From NCBI RefSeq assembly GCF_001942305.1, contig NZ_MKKE01000006.1:55976-119975 (forward strand): a stretch of 64,000 bases of DNA, in the 5' to 3' direction. A program made the translations under genes and the position numbers. The stretch comes from Saccharomonospora sp. CUA-673. GTDB taxonomy: Bacteria > Actinomycetota > Actinomycetes > Mycobacteriales > Pseudonocardiaceae. Shown here piece by piece: positions 17,390 through 27,112 of the stretch. The notes beneath the pieces are model-generated. The model did not search any database, had not been told where the DNA came from, and saw only the letters and a program-made list of their open reading frames with translations. The stretch's first letter is position 1. Each line of letters starts with the position of its first letter.

Positions 17390-18459
17390 TCAGCCGCCGA
17401 GGAACGTCCGGAGCGCGTCGGCGACGCGGCGGATCTCGCGACCGACACCTGCTCACCCTGGGTGTGGGCGAGCGTCGGATCGCCGGGTCCGAAGTTGACG
17501 GCGGGCATGCCGAGCGCGGTGAACCGGGCGACGTCTGTCCAGCCGAGCTTGGCCGTCGCCGTGCCGCCCGCCGCCGCGACGAGCTCCTTCGCGGCCGGTT
17601 CGGACAGTCCGGGGCGGGCGCTGGGCGAGGCGTCGACGACGGTGACGTCGAACCCGTCGAACACCTCGCGCAGGTGCGCCTCGGCGGTCTCGACGTCGCG
17701 GTCGGGCGCGAACCGGTGGTTGACACCGAGCACGGCCTCGTCCGGCACGACGTTGCCCGCGACGCCGCCGCCGATGCGGATCGCCTGCAGCCCCTCGCGG
17801 TAGGTCAACCCGTCGATGTCGACGACCCGCGGTTCGTAGGCCTCGAGCCGGCGCAGCGGTTCGGCGAGGGCGTGGATGGCGTTGACGCCCATCCACGCGC
17901 GGGCGGTGTGCGCGCGGGCGCCCTTCGTGGCGATCTCGATGCGCATCGTGCCCTGGCAGCCCGCCTCGATCACGCCGTTGGACGGCTCGCCGACGATCGC
18001 GAGGTCGCCGCGCAGCCATTCGGGCAGCTCCCGCTGGATGCGGCCGAGGCCGTTGAGGCTCGCGTCGATCTCCTCGCAGTCGTAGAAGACGAACGTGATG
18101 TCGCGGTTCGGCTCGGCCAGCGTCGCCGCGAGGTGCAGGAACACCGCGTCGCCCGCCTTCATGTCCACGGTGCCCAGACCGCGGAGCACCTCGCCGTCGG
18201 CGCTGCGGCTGCCGGGCAGGTTCGCGTTCTCCGGCACGGTGTCCAGGTGACCGGCGAGGACGACCCGGGAAGGCCGGCCGAGGTTCGTCCTGGCCAGCAC
18301 GGCGTCGCCGTTACGCGTGACCTCGAGGTGCGGGGCCTGGCTGCGCAGCGCCGCCTCCACGGCGCCGGCGATCGCCTGCTCGTGGCGCGACTCGGACGGG
18401 ATGTCCACCAGCGCGGCGGTCAGGTCGACGGGGTCGGCACGGAGATCGAGCGAGGTCAT
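17390..18459 (-). CDS. dapE: Succinyl-diaminopimelate desuccinylase (one apparent frameshift near the C-terminus)
   Basis: M20 metallopeptidase. Zinc-binding GHLDTVPE, the substrate region [12 protein letters not shown], the catalytic Glu pair [14 protein letters not shown] and the closing [18 protein letters not shown] are all present. At about 17440 a base is missing (GTCGCGAG for GTCCGCGAG); with it the end reads [17 protein letters not shown] and stops at 17390, the expected end. As written the frame runs on past the true stop. DapE makes LL-diaminopimelate for lysine and peptidoglycan and is normally essential. Start ATG 18459; upstream in-frame residues are not conserved. Confidence 0.92.
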
Positions 18460-18520
18460 GACCACAACACTAAGCGCAGGGGGTGGCACGTCCTGGCCGG
18501 GTCTTGCGTACGGTGAGAAC

Positions 18521-18967
18521 GTGCGTATTCGGACATTGCTGGTGGCCGTGGCAGGCGTGTTGATGATGGCGTTGTCGGCGTGCTCGCAGGAAGCGGGGCC
18601 GACACCGACCGGCGGCGGCGAGGACCCGGGCCCGCCCGCACTCGCGACGAAGCTGCGCGCGATCACCCAGGACGTGTGTTACCGCTCGCCCGGCGACGTC
18701 GACCCGTCCGAGTGCCAGAAGTACATCACCCAGCTCAACAGCGTCCCCGGGCAGACGCACCACTACGCGACGTTCGAGGCGCCCCAGCACCCCGACGCCG
18801 TCGAGTCCGCACGGGCCCTGCGCACCGCGATCGACTCGTACAACAACGGCCGGTGCATCGACGAGCAGAGCGACGTCGAGGCCTGCACGCAGAGCCTGCA
18901 GGACATCGCCGAGGCCCTCGAGGACGTCGAGGGCGACGTCGAGGACATGGCCGAGCAGTCCGGCTAG
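18521..18967 (+). CDS. Small secreted lipoprotein of unknown function
   Basis: 148 residues. Signal peptide [18 protein letters not shown] with lipobox LSAC (Cys 21), a Pro/Gly linker, then an acidic helical domain with four further Cys (VCYRSPG, SECQK, RCIDE, EACTQ), which could form two disulfides outside the membrane. The C-terminus is very acidic ([14 protein letters not shown]). I do not recognise the family. Start GTG 18521, divergent from dapE by 61 nt. It precedes dapD in the same direction. Confidence 0.8.
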   Translation: MRIRTLLVAVAGVLMMALSACSQEAGPTPTGGGEDPGPPALATKLRAITQDVCYRSPGDVDPSECQKYITQLNSVPGQTHHYATFEAPQHPDAVESARALRTAIDSYNNGRCIDEQSDVEACTQSLQDIAEALEDVEGDVEDMAEQSG

Positions 18968-19063
18968 CGGCGGTCCGGCCCGCGGTGCGGTCGGCCGTCC
19001 GGTCGGAGGCCGTCCGGCCGGAGGCGTCCGGCTTCTGCGGGCGCCGCGGGTTACCGTTACGGC

Positions 19064-20050
19064 GTGACTGAGCAGACCCCTGATCCCGAAACGACCGGTG
19101 CCGTCGGCGTCGGCCTGGCCACCGTCTCGACGACCGGGACCGTGCTGGACACGTGGTTCCCGAACCCGCGGCTGACCGAGCCGGTCGCCGAACCCGGAAC
19201 CGTGACGCTGTCGGCCGAGGAGGCCGCCGAGTCGCTCGGCTCCGAGGTCTCCGCGCTGCTGGGCGTGGACGAGGCGCGCGGTGTCGAGGTCGTGGCCGTC
19301 CGCACGTCCCTGGCGACCCTCGCGACGCCGCCCGCCGACGCCCACGACGTCTACCTGCGCCTGCACCTGCTCTCGCACCGGCTGGTGCGCCCGCACGGCG
19401 TCAGCCTCGACGGACAGTTCGGCTACCTGTCGAACGTCGTGTGGACCAACCACGGTCCGTGCCCGGTGGAGGGCTTCGAGGCGGCGCGCATGCGGTTGCG
19501 CGCCCGCGGCCCGGTGACCGTGTACAGCGTCGACAAGTTCCCGCGCATGGTCGACTACGTGACGCCGAGCGGCGTGCGCATCGGTGACGCCGACCGGGTG
19601 CGCCTCGGCGCCCACCTCGCCAGCGGCACGACCGTCATGCACGAGGGCTTCGTCAACTTCAACGCCGGCACGCTGGGCGCGTCGATGGTCGAGGGCCGCA
19701 TCTCGGCCGGTGTCGTCGTGGGCGACGGCTCGGACGTCGGCGGCGGCGCGTCGATCATGGGCACGCTGTCCGGTGGCGGCAAGGAGGTCATCTCCGTCGG
19801 CGAACGCTGCCTGATCGGCGCCAACGGCGGTGTGGGCATCTCGCTCGGCGACGACTCCGTCGTCGAGGCCGGGCTGTACGTCACCGCGGGCACGAAGGTG
19901 CTCGTCGACGGCAAGTCCCTCAAGGCGGGCGAGCTGTCGGGCATCTCGAACGTGCTGTTCCGCCGCAACTCCTCGACCGGCGCGGTCGAGGTCGTCCCGC
20001 GCGCGGGCACGGGCGTCGAACTCAACGAAGCCCTGCACGCCAACGACTGA
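19064..20050 (+). CDS. dapD: 2,3,4,5-tetrahydropyridine-2,6-dicarboxylate N-succinyltransferase
   Basis: 328 residues. Actinobacterial-type DapD: an N-terminal domain with [14 protein letters not shown], then a left-handed beta-helix of hexapeptide turns ([55 protein letters not shown]) and a C-terminal strand region. It succinylates tetrahydrodipicolinate using succinyl-CoA, the first step of the branch completed by dapC and dapE nearby. Start GTG 19064. A 12-bp hairpin and 21-nt array D follow. Confidence 0.94.
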   Translation: MTEQTPDPETTGAVGVGLATVSTTGTVLDTWFPNPRLTEPVAEPGTVTLSAEEAAESLGSEVSALLGVDEARGVEVVAVRTSLATLATPPADAHDVYLRLHLLSHRLVRPHGVSLDGQFGYLSNVVWTNHGPCPVEGFEAARMRLRARGPVTVYSVDKFPRMVDYVTPSGVRIGDADRVRLGAHLASGTTVMHEGFVNFNAGTLGASMVEGRISAGVVVGDGSDVGGGASIMGTLSGGGKEVISVGERCLIGANGGVGISLGDDSVVEAGLYVTAGTKVLVDGKSLKAGELSGISNVLFRRNSSTGAVEVVPRAGTGVELNEALHAND

Positions 20051-20056
20051 CGGTGT

Positions 20057-20084
20057 GGGGCCGGGCGCATCCGCGCCCGGCCCC
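20057..20084 (+). terminator. Perfect 12-bp hairpin terminator of dapD
   Basis: Arms GGGGCCGGGCGC (20057-20068) and 20073-20084 around the loop ATCC, 7 nt after the dapD stop. Array D starts 6 nt later. Confidence 0.85.
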
Positions 20085-20089
20085 GCCCC

Positions 20090-20257
20090 GCCGTGTCAGC
20101 ACCTCGCGCGGCCGTGTCAGCACCTCGCGCGGCCGTGTCAGCACCTGGCGTCGCCGTGTTGGCACCTCGCGTCGCCGTGTTGGCACCTGGCGTCGCCGTG
20201 TTGGCACCTCGCGTCGCCGTGTTGGCACCTCGCGTCGCCGTGTTGGCAGTTCATGCA
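20090..20257 (+). repeat. 21-nt tandem repeat array D, 3' of dapD (8 units)
   Basis: Eight contiguous 21-nt units starting 20090, 20111, 20132, 20153, 20174, 20195, 20216 and 20237. The first three carry GCCGTGTCAGCACCT, the next four GCCGTGTTGGCACCT, the last is partly decayed. Two subtypes are arranged in blocks, as expected from local duplication. In the sense of dapD, directly after its hairpin. With array E it fills the dapD-dapC gap (20051-20451); no gene is seen there. Confidence 0.92.
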
Positions 20258-20308
20258 CGAGATCTGCAGCCAGCAACACGGGATCTGCCTTCAGAGCCGC
20301 GAGATCTG

Positions 20309-20392
20309 CACCCGAGCCCACAACACGGCGACGCGAATTGCTGACACGACGACGTGGATTGCTGACACAGCGACGTGGGGTGCTGACACGGC
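20309..20392 (-). repeat. 21-nt tandem repeat array E, 3' of dapC (4 clear units)
   Basis: On the minus strand the units run 20392-20372, 20371-20351, 20350-20330 and 20329-20309, with GCCGTGTCAGCA, GCTGTGTCAGCA, GTCGTGTCAGCA and GCCGTGTTGTGG. Beyond them to about 20258 the 21-nt phase continues in a different sequence in which GCAGATC recurs three times (minus strand). The array is in the sense of dapC and faces array D. Confidence 0.85.
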
Positions 20393-20411
20393 GTCCCGCC
20401 ACGCCCACGCA

Positions 20412-20446
20412 CCTCGCCTCGCCGCGCGGAGCGCGCGGAGGCGAGG
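20412..20446 (-). terminator. GC-rich hairpin 3' of dapC
   Basis: Outer arms CCTCGCCTC (20412-20420) and GAGGCGAGG (20438-20446) pair perfectly; inner CGCGCG/CGCGCG arms pair around GAG with a 2-nt bulge. It starts 6 nt after the reconstructed dapC stop, before array E, the same hairpin-then-array order as at dapD. Confidence 0.8.
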
Positions 20447-20451
20447 CGTGG

Positions 20452-21542
20452 TTACGGGGTCAGGCGGTGGGCGGCGGCGGCTACTCGTTCGTCGGTGGCG
20501 GTGAGGGCCACGCGGACGTGGGAACCGCCGGAGGGCCGTAGAACGTGCCGGGGGCGACGAGGATGCCCCGCTCGGCGAGCCACGCCACGGTGGCGTCGGC
20601 GGGTTCGTCGCGGGTCGCCCAGAGGTACAGCCCGGCCTCGGAGTGGTCGATGCGGAAGCCCGCAGCGGTGAGCGCCGGGCGCAACGTCTCCCGGCGCGCG
20701 GCGTAGAGCTCGCGCTGGCGGTGCAGCAGTGCGTCGTCGGCGAGCGCGACGCGCATCGCCTCCTGCACGGGCCGCGGCACGATCATGCCGGCGTGCTTGC
20801 GCACGGCCAGCAGGTCGGCGACCAGCGCGGGGTCTCCGGTGACGAAGCCCGCGCGGTAGCCGGCGAGGTTGGCCGACTTCGACAGCGAGTGCACGGCGAG
20901 CAGGCCGTCGTGGCTGCCGCCGCTGACGTCGGGGTGCAGGATCGACACGGGTTCGGCGTCCCAGCCGAGCGCGAGGTAGCACTCGTCGGACACGACCACG
21001 ACGTCGCGTTCCCGCGCCCAGTCGACGACCTTGCGCAGGTGGTCGACGCCGAGCACGCGACCGGTCGGGTTGGACGGCGAGTTCAGCCAGAGCATCCGCG
21101 GCCGCGACGGCCCGAGCGCGACGGTGCTGTCGGCGCGGACGGCCTTCGCACCGGCGATCAGCGCGCCGACCTCATAGGTCGGGTACGACAGCTCGGGGAT
21201 GACGACGTCGTCCCCGTCACCGGCACCGAGCAACGTCGGCAGCCAGGCGACGAGTTCCTTCGACCCGATCGTGGGCAGCACGGCGTCCACCGGGACGTCC
21301 GGCACGCCGTGCCTGCGCGCGAGCGCGCCGACGGCGGCCTCCCGCAGCTCGGCGGTGCCGTGCGTCGTCGGGTAGCCGGGGATGTCGGACACGGACGCGA
21401 GCGCGTCCCGCACGGCCTCGGGGACCGGGTCGACGGGGGTGCCGACCGACAGGTCGACGATGCCGTCGGGGTGCTCCTTCGCCCGCGCGGTCGGACCGGC
21501 CAGCGTGTCCCAGGGAAAACCGGGAAGCTGGAGCCGGGTCAT
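20452..21542 (-). CDS. dapC: Succinyldiaminopimelate transaminase (one apparent frameshift near the C-terminus)
   Basis: Class I/II PLP aminotransferase. Visible are the substrate loop [23 protein letters not shown], the SDECYLAL Asp/Tyr pair and the PLP lysine in [15 protein letters not shown]. The frame breaks at about 20537 (one C or G missing after TTCTACGGCCC); restored, it ends [25 protein letters not shown] at 20452. As written the last 20 residues are lost. It acts between DapD and DapE in lysine synthesis. The ATG at 21542 overlaps the ferredoxin stop (ATGA). Confidence 0.92.
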
Positions 21543-21865
21543 TCGCCGTGCTGTTGCGGGGGCAGGTCCTTGATCCACTGCGGGTCGTGGGCGGTCTTGC
21601 CCACCTTCGACGCACCGCCCGGCGAGCCGAGCTCGTCGAAGAAGTCCACGTTGGCCTTGGTGTAGCCGACCCACTCGTCTGGAACGTCGTCCTCGTAGTA
21701 GATCGCTTCCACGGGGCAGACCGGCTCACAGGCACCACAGTCGACGCACTCGTCGGGGTGGATGTAGAGCATCCGCTCGCCCTCGTAGATGCAGTCGACG
21801 GGGCATTCGTCGATGCATGCCTTGTCGAGCAAGTCGACGCACGGCTCGGCGATCACGTAGGTCAC
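21539..21865 (-). CDS. fdxA: Seven-iron ferredoxin
   Basis: 108 residues. The N-terminus [27 protein letters not shown] binds a 3Fe-4S cluster, and [18 protein letters not shown] binds a 4Fe-4S cluster; a 40-residue C-terminal tail follows, as in mycobacterial FdxC/FdxA. It is a soluble electron carrier, for example to P450s or oxidoreductases. GTG start 21865. The stop overlaps the dapC start, a fdxC-dapC pairing also known in mycobacteria. Confidence 0.94.
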   Translation of the reverse strand: MTYVIAEPCVDLLDKACIDECPVDCIYEGERMLYIHPDECVDCGACEPVCPVEAIYYEDDVPDEWVGYTKANVDFFDELGSPGGASKVGKTAHDPQWIKDLPPQQHGE

Positions 21866-22021
21866 TGCGCTCTCCTGCTGTTGCTGTGTTCCTCTGGCCC
21901 GTCGGCCGGACCGCACGGTGGCGGACGCTGTCGGACATTACGCGGTGTCGCCTCACATCCTATGCTGAGGCCACCCTTATCTGACCCCTGATCGTCCTCC
22001 CGTGGTGGTGACGAACAACGC

Positions 22022-22240
22022 TCACCGGCGACGTCTCGATCCGGTATCGCGCTTGTCCCCGGTGACCACGAACTGCGGCGACGGGGGCTGTTCGTCCGGC
22101 TGCGGGCCGCTGTCCTGCTTGTCCTGCTCGTCCTGCGGTTTCTCGGTGGCCTGCTTCGCGCCGATGGCGCGGTTGAAGCTGTCGGAGATCTCCTTGGCGA
22201 GGTCGGCGTTGTGACGGTCGTCCCTGCGCGAGATGTTCAC
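22022..22240 (-). CDS. Small hydrophilic hypothetical protein
   Basis: 72 residues starting (V)NISRRDDRHNADLAKEISDSFNRAIGAK, then a charged, disordered Pro/Gln/Asp-rich tail ending in RRRR. The GTG start at 22240 has a strong AAAGGAG 6 nt upstream, which supports a real gene. Not recognised; possibly a nucleic-acid-binding or regulatory peptide, but nothing shows this. It is divergent from fbiA with a 260-nt gap that must hold both promoters. Confidence 0.65.
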   Translation of the reverse strand: MNISRRDDRHNADLAKEISDSFNRAIGAKQATEKPQDEQDKQDSGPQPDEQPPSPQFVVTGDKRDTGSRRRR

Positions 22241-22500
22241 GGGCGCTCCTTTCGGCTGTCCGGGCCCCAATCTAGTGGCGATCAGCCCGACGCGAGGCGC
22301 ACAGGCTGTGGCAGCACCACGGGCCTGTGACTTCTCCCACCACCATGCCACCACTGCCCCGTCGCCGACGATCCTCCACGCACCGCCCCGGTCATGCGCC
22401 CGGTCATCGGCACACACCGGCGCTGCCGGCGCCGGCCCCCGTGCGAGGATCGGACGAGGCAAGGCAGCGAGGGGCGGACGAGAAGAAGAGGCGGGCGAAC

Positions 22501-23502
22501 GTGAAGGTCGTGGTCGTGGTCGGCGGAGTGGGCGGAGCCCGCTTCCTGCTGGGGGTCAAAGCCGCGCTGGGACTGCCGCCGACGGGGGCTCCGGACACCG
22601 GCTCGGAGCACGAGATCACCGCGGTGGTCAACACCGGGGACGACGTGTGGATGCACGGTCTGCGGATCTGCCCCGATCTGGACACCTGCATGTACACGCT
22701 CGGTGGTGGCGTCGACACCGAACGCGGCTGGGGGCACGCCGACGAGACGTGGTCGGTGAAGACCGAGCTCGAGGCCTACAACGCCGATCCGACGTGGTTC
22801 TCGCTCGGCGACAAGGACATCGCCACGCATCTGGTGCGCTCGCGGATGATCCGGGCGGGCTATCCGCTGTCGGCCGTCACCGAGGCGCTGTGCAACCGCT
22901 GGCAGCCCGGGGTGCGCCTGCTGCCGATGTCGGACGACCGCGTCGAGACGCATGTGGTCGTCGACGACCCGGAGGCGCCGGAGAAGCGCAAGGCCATCCA
23001 CTTCCAGGAGTGGTGGGTGCGCCACCGCGCGGAGCTGCCGGCGCACTCGATCGTGCCGGTCGGCGCGGAGGAGGCCGAACCGGCGCCCGGCGTGCTCGAG
23101 GCGATCGCCGAGGCCGACGCGGTGTTGTTCGCGCCGTCGAACCCGGTGGTGTCGGTCGGGTCGGTGCTGTCGGTGCCCGGTGTGCGGGATGCGCTGCGCA
23201 AGACCGAGGCGGGCGTCGTCGGCATCTCGCCGATCATCGGCGGCAAGGTGCTGCGCGGCATGGGCGATGCGTGCCTGTCGGCGATCGGCGTGGAGACCTC
23301 CGCCGAGGCGGTCGGCGCGCACTACGGCTCGCGGCAGACGTCCGACGAGGGGCTGCTCGACGGTTGGCTGGTGCACTCGGGCGAGCGCGTGGACGTGCCC
23401 GGTGTCGCCGTGCGCTCCGTCCCGATCATGATGTCCGATGTGGACACCACGGCGCAGATGGCGAGGGACGCGCTCGAACTCGCAGGGGCACACCTTGACT
23501 GA
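22501..23502 (+). CDS. fbiA: 2-phospho-L-lactate transferase family protein FbiA (F420 synthesis)
   Basis: 333 residues. CofD/FbiA family: [16 protein letters not shown] nucleotide loop, [27 protein letters not shown] (metal-binding Asp pair), [14 protein letters not shown] and [17 protein letters not shown]. In actinobacteria FbiA joins the phosphoenolpyruvyl moiety to Fo, giving dehydro-F420-0. Start GTG 22501, chosen because the fold starts there. The stop overlaps the fbiB start by 8 nt. Confidence 0.94.
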   Translation: MKVVVVVGGVGGARFLLGVKAALGLPPTGAPDTGSEHEITAVVNTGDDVWMHGLRICPDLDTCMYTLGGGVDTERGWGHADETWSVKTELEAYNADPTWFSLGDKDIATHLVRSRMIRAGYPLSAVTEALCNRWQPGVRLLPMSDDRVETHVVVDDPEAPEKRKAIHFQEWWVRHRAELPAHSIVPVGAEEAEPAPGVLEAIAEADAVLFAPSNPVVSVGSVLSVPGVRDALRKTEAGVVGISPIIGGKVLRGMGDACLSAIGVETSAEAVGAHYGSRQTSDEGLLDGWLVHSGERVDVPGVAVRSVPIMMSDVDTTAQMARDALELAGAHLD

Positions 23503-24841
23503 CCACGCGGCCACGCGCGTCGAGATCCTCCCCGTCGAGGGACTGCCGGAGTTCCGCCCCGGCGACGACCTCACCGGGCGGATCGCCACCGCCGCGCCGT
23601 GGTTGCGCTCGGGCGACATCGTCGTGGTGACGAGCAAGGTCGTGTCCAAGGCGGAGGGCAGGCTGATCCGCGTCCCCTCCGACCCGAAGGAACGCGACGC
23701 CGCCCGCCGCAGGCTGATCGACGAGGAGTCCGAACGGGTCCTCGCCCGCATCGGCCGCACGCTGATCACGCAGAACCGCAACGGCATCGTCCAGGCGGCC
23801 GCGGGCGTCGACGCGTCCAATGTGGAGCTCGACGAGATCGCGCTGCTGCCCTACGACCCGGACGCCTCGGCGCTGGCGCTGCGCAACGGACTGCGCGAGC
23901 GACTGGGCGTCGAGGTGGCCGTGTTGATCACCGACACGATGGGCCGCGCGTGGCGCAACGGGCAGACCGACGAGACGATCGGCGCGTCCGGCCTGCGCGT
24001 GCTGCACGGCTACGAGGGCCAGGTCGACGACCACGGCAACGAGCTCGCCGTCACCGAGATCGCGGTGGCCGACGAGATCGCGGGCGCGGCCGATCTGGTC
24101 AAGGGCAAGCTCGGTGGACTGCCGGTGGCCGTCGTGCGCGGACTCGAGATCGGCGCGCGGGAGAACGAGCCGTCGACGGCGGCCGACCTGGTGCGTCCGG
24201 TCGAGTTCGACCTGTTCCGCCTCGGCACGAACGAGGCGATCGAGCAGGGCCGGCGCGAGGCGGTGCTGTTGCGGCGTTCGGTGCGCACGTTCACCGACGA
24301 GGCCGTCGACCCGGACGTGCTGCGCCGTGCCGGCGGGGCCGCCCTGACCGCGCCCGCCCCGCATCACACGCGTCCGGTGCGGTTCGTGTGGTTGCGCGAC
24401 CGCGCGCAGCGGACGGCGCTGCTCGAGGCGATGCGCGAGGCGTGGCGCGCCGACCTGGCCGCCGACGGGTTCACCGCCGAGCAGATCGCGAAACGCCTGC
24501 GGCGCGGGGACATCCTGTTCGACGCCCCCGAGGTCGTCGTGCCGTTCCTCGTGCCCGACGGCGCGCACACCTATCCGGACGAACGCCGGAACGCCTGCGA
24601 GTCCACGATGTTCACGGTCGCCGGCGGCGCAGCCGTGCAGGGACTGCTGGTGTCGCTGGCCGCCGAGGGTCTCGGTTCGTGCTGGATCGGCTCGACGATC
24701 TTCGCCGCCGACGTCGTGCGCAAGGAACTGCAGATCGACCCGTCGTGGCAGCCGCTCGGCGCGGTCGCCGTCGGCCACCCGTCCGAACCGGCGCAGCCGC
24801 GCCCGCCCCGTGATCTCGACGAAGGACTCATCGAGCTGTGA
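23495..24841 (+). CDS. fbiB: Bifunctional F420:gamma-glutamyl ligase / FMN reductase FbiB
   Basis: 448 residues. The N-terminal CofE ligase domain (about 10-245) has [32 protein letters not shown] and [21 protein letters not shown]; the C-terminal nitroreductase-like domain (about 255-448) has [14 protein letters not shown] and [12 protein letters not shown]. FbiB adds the poly-gamma-glutamate tail to F420 and reduces dehydro-F420. The best start is TTG 23495, overlapping the fbiA stop; no closer ATG or GTG is in frame before the conserved domain. Same order as mycobacterial fbiA-fbiB. Confidence 0.93.
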   Translation: MTDHAATRVEILPVEGLPEFRPGDDLTGRIATAAPWLRSGDIVVVTSKVVSKAEGRLIRVPSDPKERDAARRRLIDEESERVLARIGRTLITQNRNGIVQAAAGVDASNVELDEIALLPYDPDASALALRNGLRERLGVEVAVLITDTMGRAWRNGQTDETIGASGLRVLHGYEGQVDDHGNELAVTEIAVADEIAGAADLVKGKLGGLPVAVVRGLEIGARENEPSTAADLVRPVEFDLFRLGTNEAIEQGRREAVLLRRSVRTFTDEAVDPDVLRRAGGAALTAPAPHHTRPVRFVWLRDRAQRTALLEAMREAWRADLAADGFTAEQIAKRLRRGDILFDAPEVVVPFLVPDGAHTYPDERRNACESTMFTVAGGAAVQGLLVSLAAEGLGSCWIGSTIFAADVVRKELQIDPSWQPLGAVAVGHPSEPAQPRPPRDLDEGLIEL

Positions 24842-25380
24842 GCGACACCCTCCACGCGTCGGCACTGTCCACACTAGACTCTTGGAAGCCGTCGGCACCC
24901 GGGCAGGAATCCCTGCGCCAGGCCTATCTCGGCTTCGTCGGGGGCAGACCCGACGCGTGCGCGCGTTCGTGCGAACCCGGCCACGTCACGGCCTCGGCGG
25001 TGGTGCTGGACGCCGCGGCCGAGCACGTCCTGCTGACGTTGCACCCGCGCGTCGGCCGATGGCTGCAGTTGGGCGGGCACTGCGAGCCCGAGGACACGTC
25101 GCTGCCGGGCGCCGCGCTGCGGGAGGCCACCGAGGAGTCCGGGATGAGCGGGCTGACGATCGACGAGGATCCGCTGCGGCTCGACGTCCACCCGATCACC
25201 TGCTCGCTCGGCGTGCCGACGCGGCATTTCGACGTGCAGTTCCTGGTCCGCGCGCCGGAGGGTGCCGAGCCGGTGGCGAGCGACGAGTCCGACGACCTGC
25301 GCTGGTGGCCGGTGCACGCGCTGCCGCCCGACACGGAGGACCTCACCGAGGTCATCGCGGCCGCCCTGGAGCGAACCTGA
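24838..25380 (+). CDS. NUDIX hydrolase
   Basis: 180 residues. The Nudix box, [22 protein letters not shown] plus G, matches GX5EX7REUXEEXGU (about 80-103). It follows fbiB with a GTGA overlap and is probably co-transcribed. The substrate is a nucleoside diphosphate derivative that I cannot specify; the linkage to F420 genes is only positional. Confidence 0.9.
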   Translation: MSDTLHASALSTLDSWKPSAPGQESLRQAYLGFVGGRPDACARSCEPGHVTASAVVLDAAAEHVLLTLHPRVGRWLQLGGHCEPEDTSLPGAALREATEESGMSGLTIDEDPLRLDVHPITCSLGVPTRHFDVQFLVRAPEGAEPVASDESDDLRWWPVHALPPDTEDLTEVIAAALERT

Positions 25381-25421
25381 CGTTTGCCCTCCTCAACCGG
25401 ATTGTGCGAGGGTTCGTCGCA

Positions 25422-25796
25422 ATGAGCGACACGGAACCGGTGGTGAGCGTCGATCCAGCGGCGAAGGTGCCCCCGTACGAGCAGGTACGGGCGGAACTGG
25501 CGCGCAAGATCAACGACGGCGAGCTGGCCGTCGGCACGAAACTGCCGACCGTGCGCGGACTTGCGGCCGACGTCGGCATCGCGGCCAACACCATCGCCCG
25601 CGCCTACCGTGAGCTCGAGGAAGCCGGACTGATCGAGACCAAGGGCCGTTCGGGCACGTTCGTCGCCTCGACCGGCGACCACACCCGCCAGCAGGCGCGC
25701 GAAGCAGCCCAGCGCTACGCCGAAACGGTCCGCAAACTCGGCCTCGCCGACGACGAGGCGATCGCCATCGTCACCGCCGCCGTCCACGCCCACTGA
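25422..25796 (+). CDS. GntR family regulator, YtrA type
   Basis: 124 residues. A single winged helix (VPPYEQVRAELARKINDGELAVGTKLPTVRGLAADVGIAANTIARAYRELEEAGLIETKGRSGTFV) plus a 45-residue helical tail with no effector domain, which defines the short YtrA type. Such proteins usually repress their own operon. Start ATG 25422. No obvious target lies next to it other than the fbiAB-NUDIX genes upstream and the MarR gene downstream. Confidence 0.88.
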   Translation: MSDTEPVVSVDPAAKVPPYEQVRAELARKINDGELAVGTKLPTVRGLAADVGIAANTIARAYRELEEAGLIETKGRSGTFVASTGDHTRQQAREAAQRYAETVRKLGLADDEAIAIVTAAVHAH

Positions 25797-25879
25797 CGCC
25801 CGCTTCCGCCCGGCGGCCGTCCGGCCGCGACGGCGCTGACGGCACCTGCGGATGCGATGCCGGCGGCTACGATGACGCG

Positions 25880-26332
25880 ATGGCGGACGACAGACTGACC
25901 GAGCGCGAGCTCCAGGCGTGGCGGACGTCGATCCGCATGCTGGAACTGTTGCGCACGCGCCTGGAGCAGCAGCTGCAGGCCGGCAGCGGCCTCTCGTTCG
26001 CCGATTACACCGTGCTGTCCCTGTTGTCCGACGCACCGGACGGGCGGATGCGGGTCTACGAGTTGGGCAAGGCGGCGAACTGGGAGAAGAGCCGCCTCCA
26101 TCATCAGCTCAAGCGGATGGGCGACCGCGGTCTGGTCGACCGCGAGCGGTGCGGTTCGCGTGGTGTCGACGCGGTACTGACCACAACGGGATGGGCGGCG
26201 ATCGAGGAAGCGGCGCCGAGCCACGCCCGGGAGGTGCGGCACCTGTTCGTGAACCGCCTGTCGCCTGAACAGCTGGATCAGTTCGCCGAGCTCGCGGACA
26301 TCGTTCTCGAGCACCTCGAAACCGGCCCGTAG
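25880..26332 (+). CDS. MarR family transcriptional regulator
   Basis: 150 residues. Dimer helices at both ends (WRTSIRMLELLRTRLEQQL; LSPEQLDQFAELADIVLEHLE) flank the winged helix (LSFADYTVLSLLSDAPDGRMRVYELGKAANWEKSRLHHQLKRMGDRGLVDRE). It lies directly upstream of a promoter with two 14-bp operator-like palindromes and three flavin-related genes, so it very probably controls them. Confidence 0.9.
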   Translation: MADDRLTERELQAWRTSIRMLELLRTRLEQQLQAGSGLSFADYTVLSLLSDAPDGRMRVYELGKAANWEKSRLHHQLKRMGDRGLVDRERCGSRGVDAVLTTTGWAAIEEAAPSHAREVRHLFVNRLSPEQLDQFAELADIVLEHLETGP

Positions 26333-26368
26333 TCGAACTGCGGCCCGGACCTCGCCGGCCACATTCGG

Positions 26369-26415
26369 GTTGATGTATCAACTCAACTGTGCCTACACTG
26401 AGTTGACGTATCAAC
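26369..26415 (+). promoter_or_regulatory. Promoter flanked by two MarR-type operators
   Basis: GTTGATGTATCAAC (26369-26382) and GTTGACGTATCAAC (26402-26415) are near-perfect 14-bp inverted repeats whose centres are 33 bp apart. Between and over them lie a -35 TTGATG (26370-26375) and a -10 TACACT (26394-26399) with an 18-bp spacer. One operator covers the -35 box and the other the start of transcription, a layout that fits simple repression by the MarR protein encoded just upstream. Confidence 0.8.
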
Positions 26416-26472
26416 CCAATCGTGTCCGGCGCGCCGACGCCCCGGCACGCGCGAGACATGAACGGACGACAC

Positions 26473-27099
26473 ATGCACGAGCCGACCAGGACCGCCGTCA
26501 TCTACTACAGCGCAACGGGAAACGTCCATCGACTGGCCGAGGCCGCGATCGAGGGCGCACGGAAGGCGGGCTCGGAAACCCGGCTGCGCAAGGTGCGGGA
26601 GCTCGCACCGGACCACGCCATCTCGGCCAACGACTCCTGGAATGCCCACGTCGAAGCCACGACCGACGTGTCGACGGCCCAACTGGACGACCTGACATGG
26701 GCCGATGTGGTGATCTTCGGTGCGCCGACGCGCTACGGCAACGTCGCCTCGCAGTTCCAGCAGTTCCTCGATCTCACCGGCCCGGTCTGGGCGGAGGGCA
26801 AGCTGGCCAACAAGGTCTACACGGCATTCACGTCCAGCCAGACGCCGCACGGCGGCCAGGAGTCCACGCTGCTGTCGCTCTACACGACCTTCTACCACTG
26901 GGGCGGCATCGTGGTTCCCCCGGGATTCACCGACCCCGTCCAGTTCCGGTCCGGTAATCCCTACGGCGCATCGCACGTGTCCGGAGGGGGCAGCTTCCCC
27001 GGCGACACCGAACTGGAAGCGGCGCGGTACCAGGCCCATCGCGCCGTCGACATCGCCACCGCACTGGCCGCGGGTTTCGCCGCGCCCGCCGCACACTGA
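26473..27099 (+). CDS. NAD(P)H:quinone oxidoreductase / flavodoxin-like protein (WrbA type)
   Basis: About 208 residues. The flavodoxin FMN-binding loop AVIYYSATGNVHRLAEAA is near the N-terminus, APTRYGNVASQFQQFLD is the WrbA phosphate/isoalloxazine loop, and FTSSQTPHGGQESTLLSLYTTFYHWGGIVVPPG is family-typical. It would reduce quinones by two electrons. ATG 26473 places the FMN loop as usual; ATG 26458 and GTG 26422 are possible longer starts. First gene after the MarR operators. Confidence 0.85.
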   Translation: MHEPTRTAVIYYSATGNVHRLAEAAIEGARKAGSETRLRKVRELAPDHAISANDSWNAHVEATTDVSTAQLDDLTWADVVIFGAPTRYGNVASQFQQFLDLTGPVWAEGKLANKVYTAFTSSQTPHGGQESTLLSLYTTFYHWGGIVVPPGFTDPVQFRSGNPYGASHVSGGGSFPGDTELEAARYQAHRAVDIATALAAGFAAPAAH

Positions 27100-27112
27100 G
27101 GAGCAGCCGACC

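Noticed and set aside
20090..20392. CRISPR array
   Set aside because: The 21-nt units are directly adjacent with no unique spacers, and no cas genes lie in the window.
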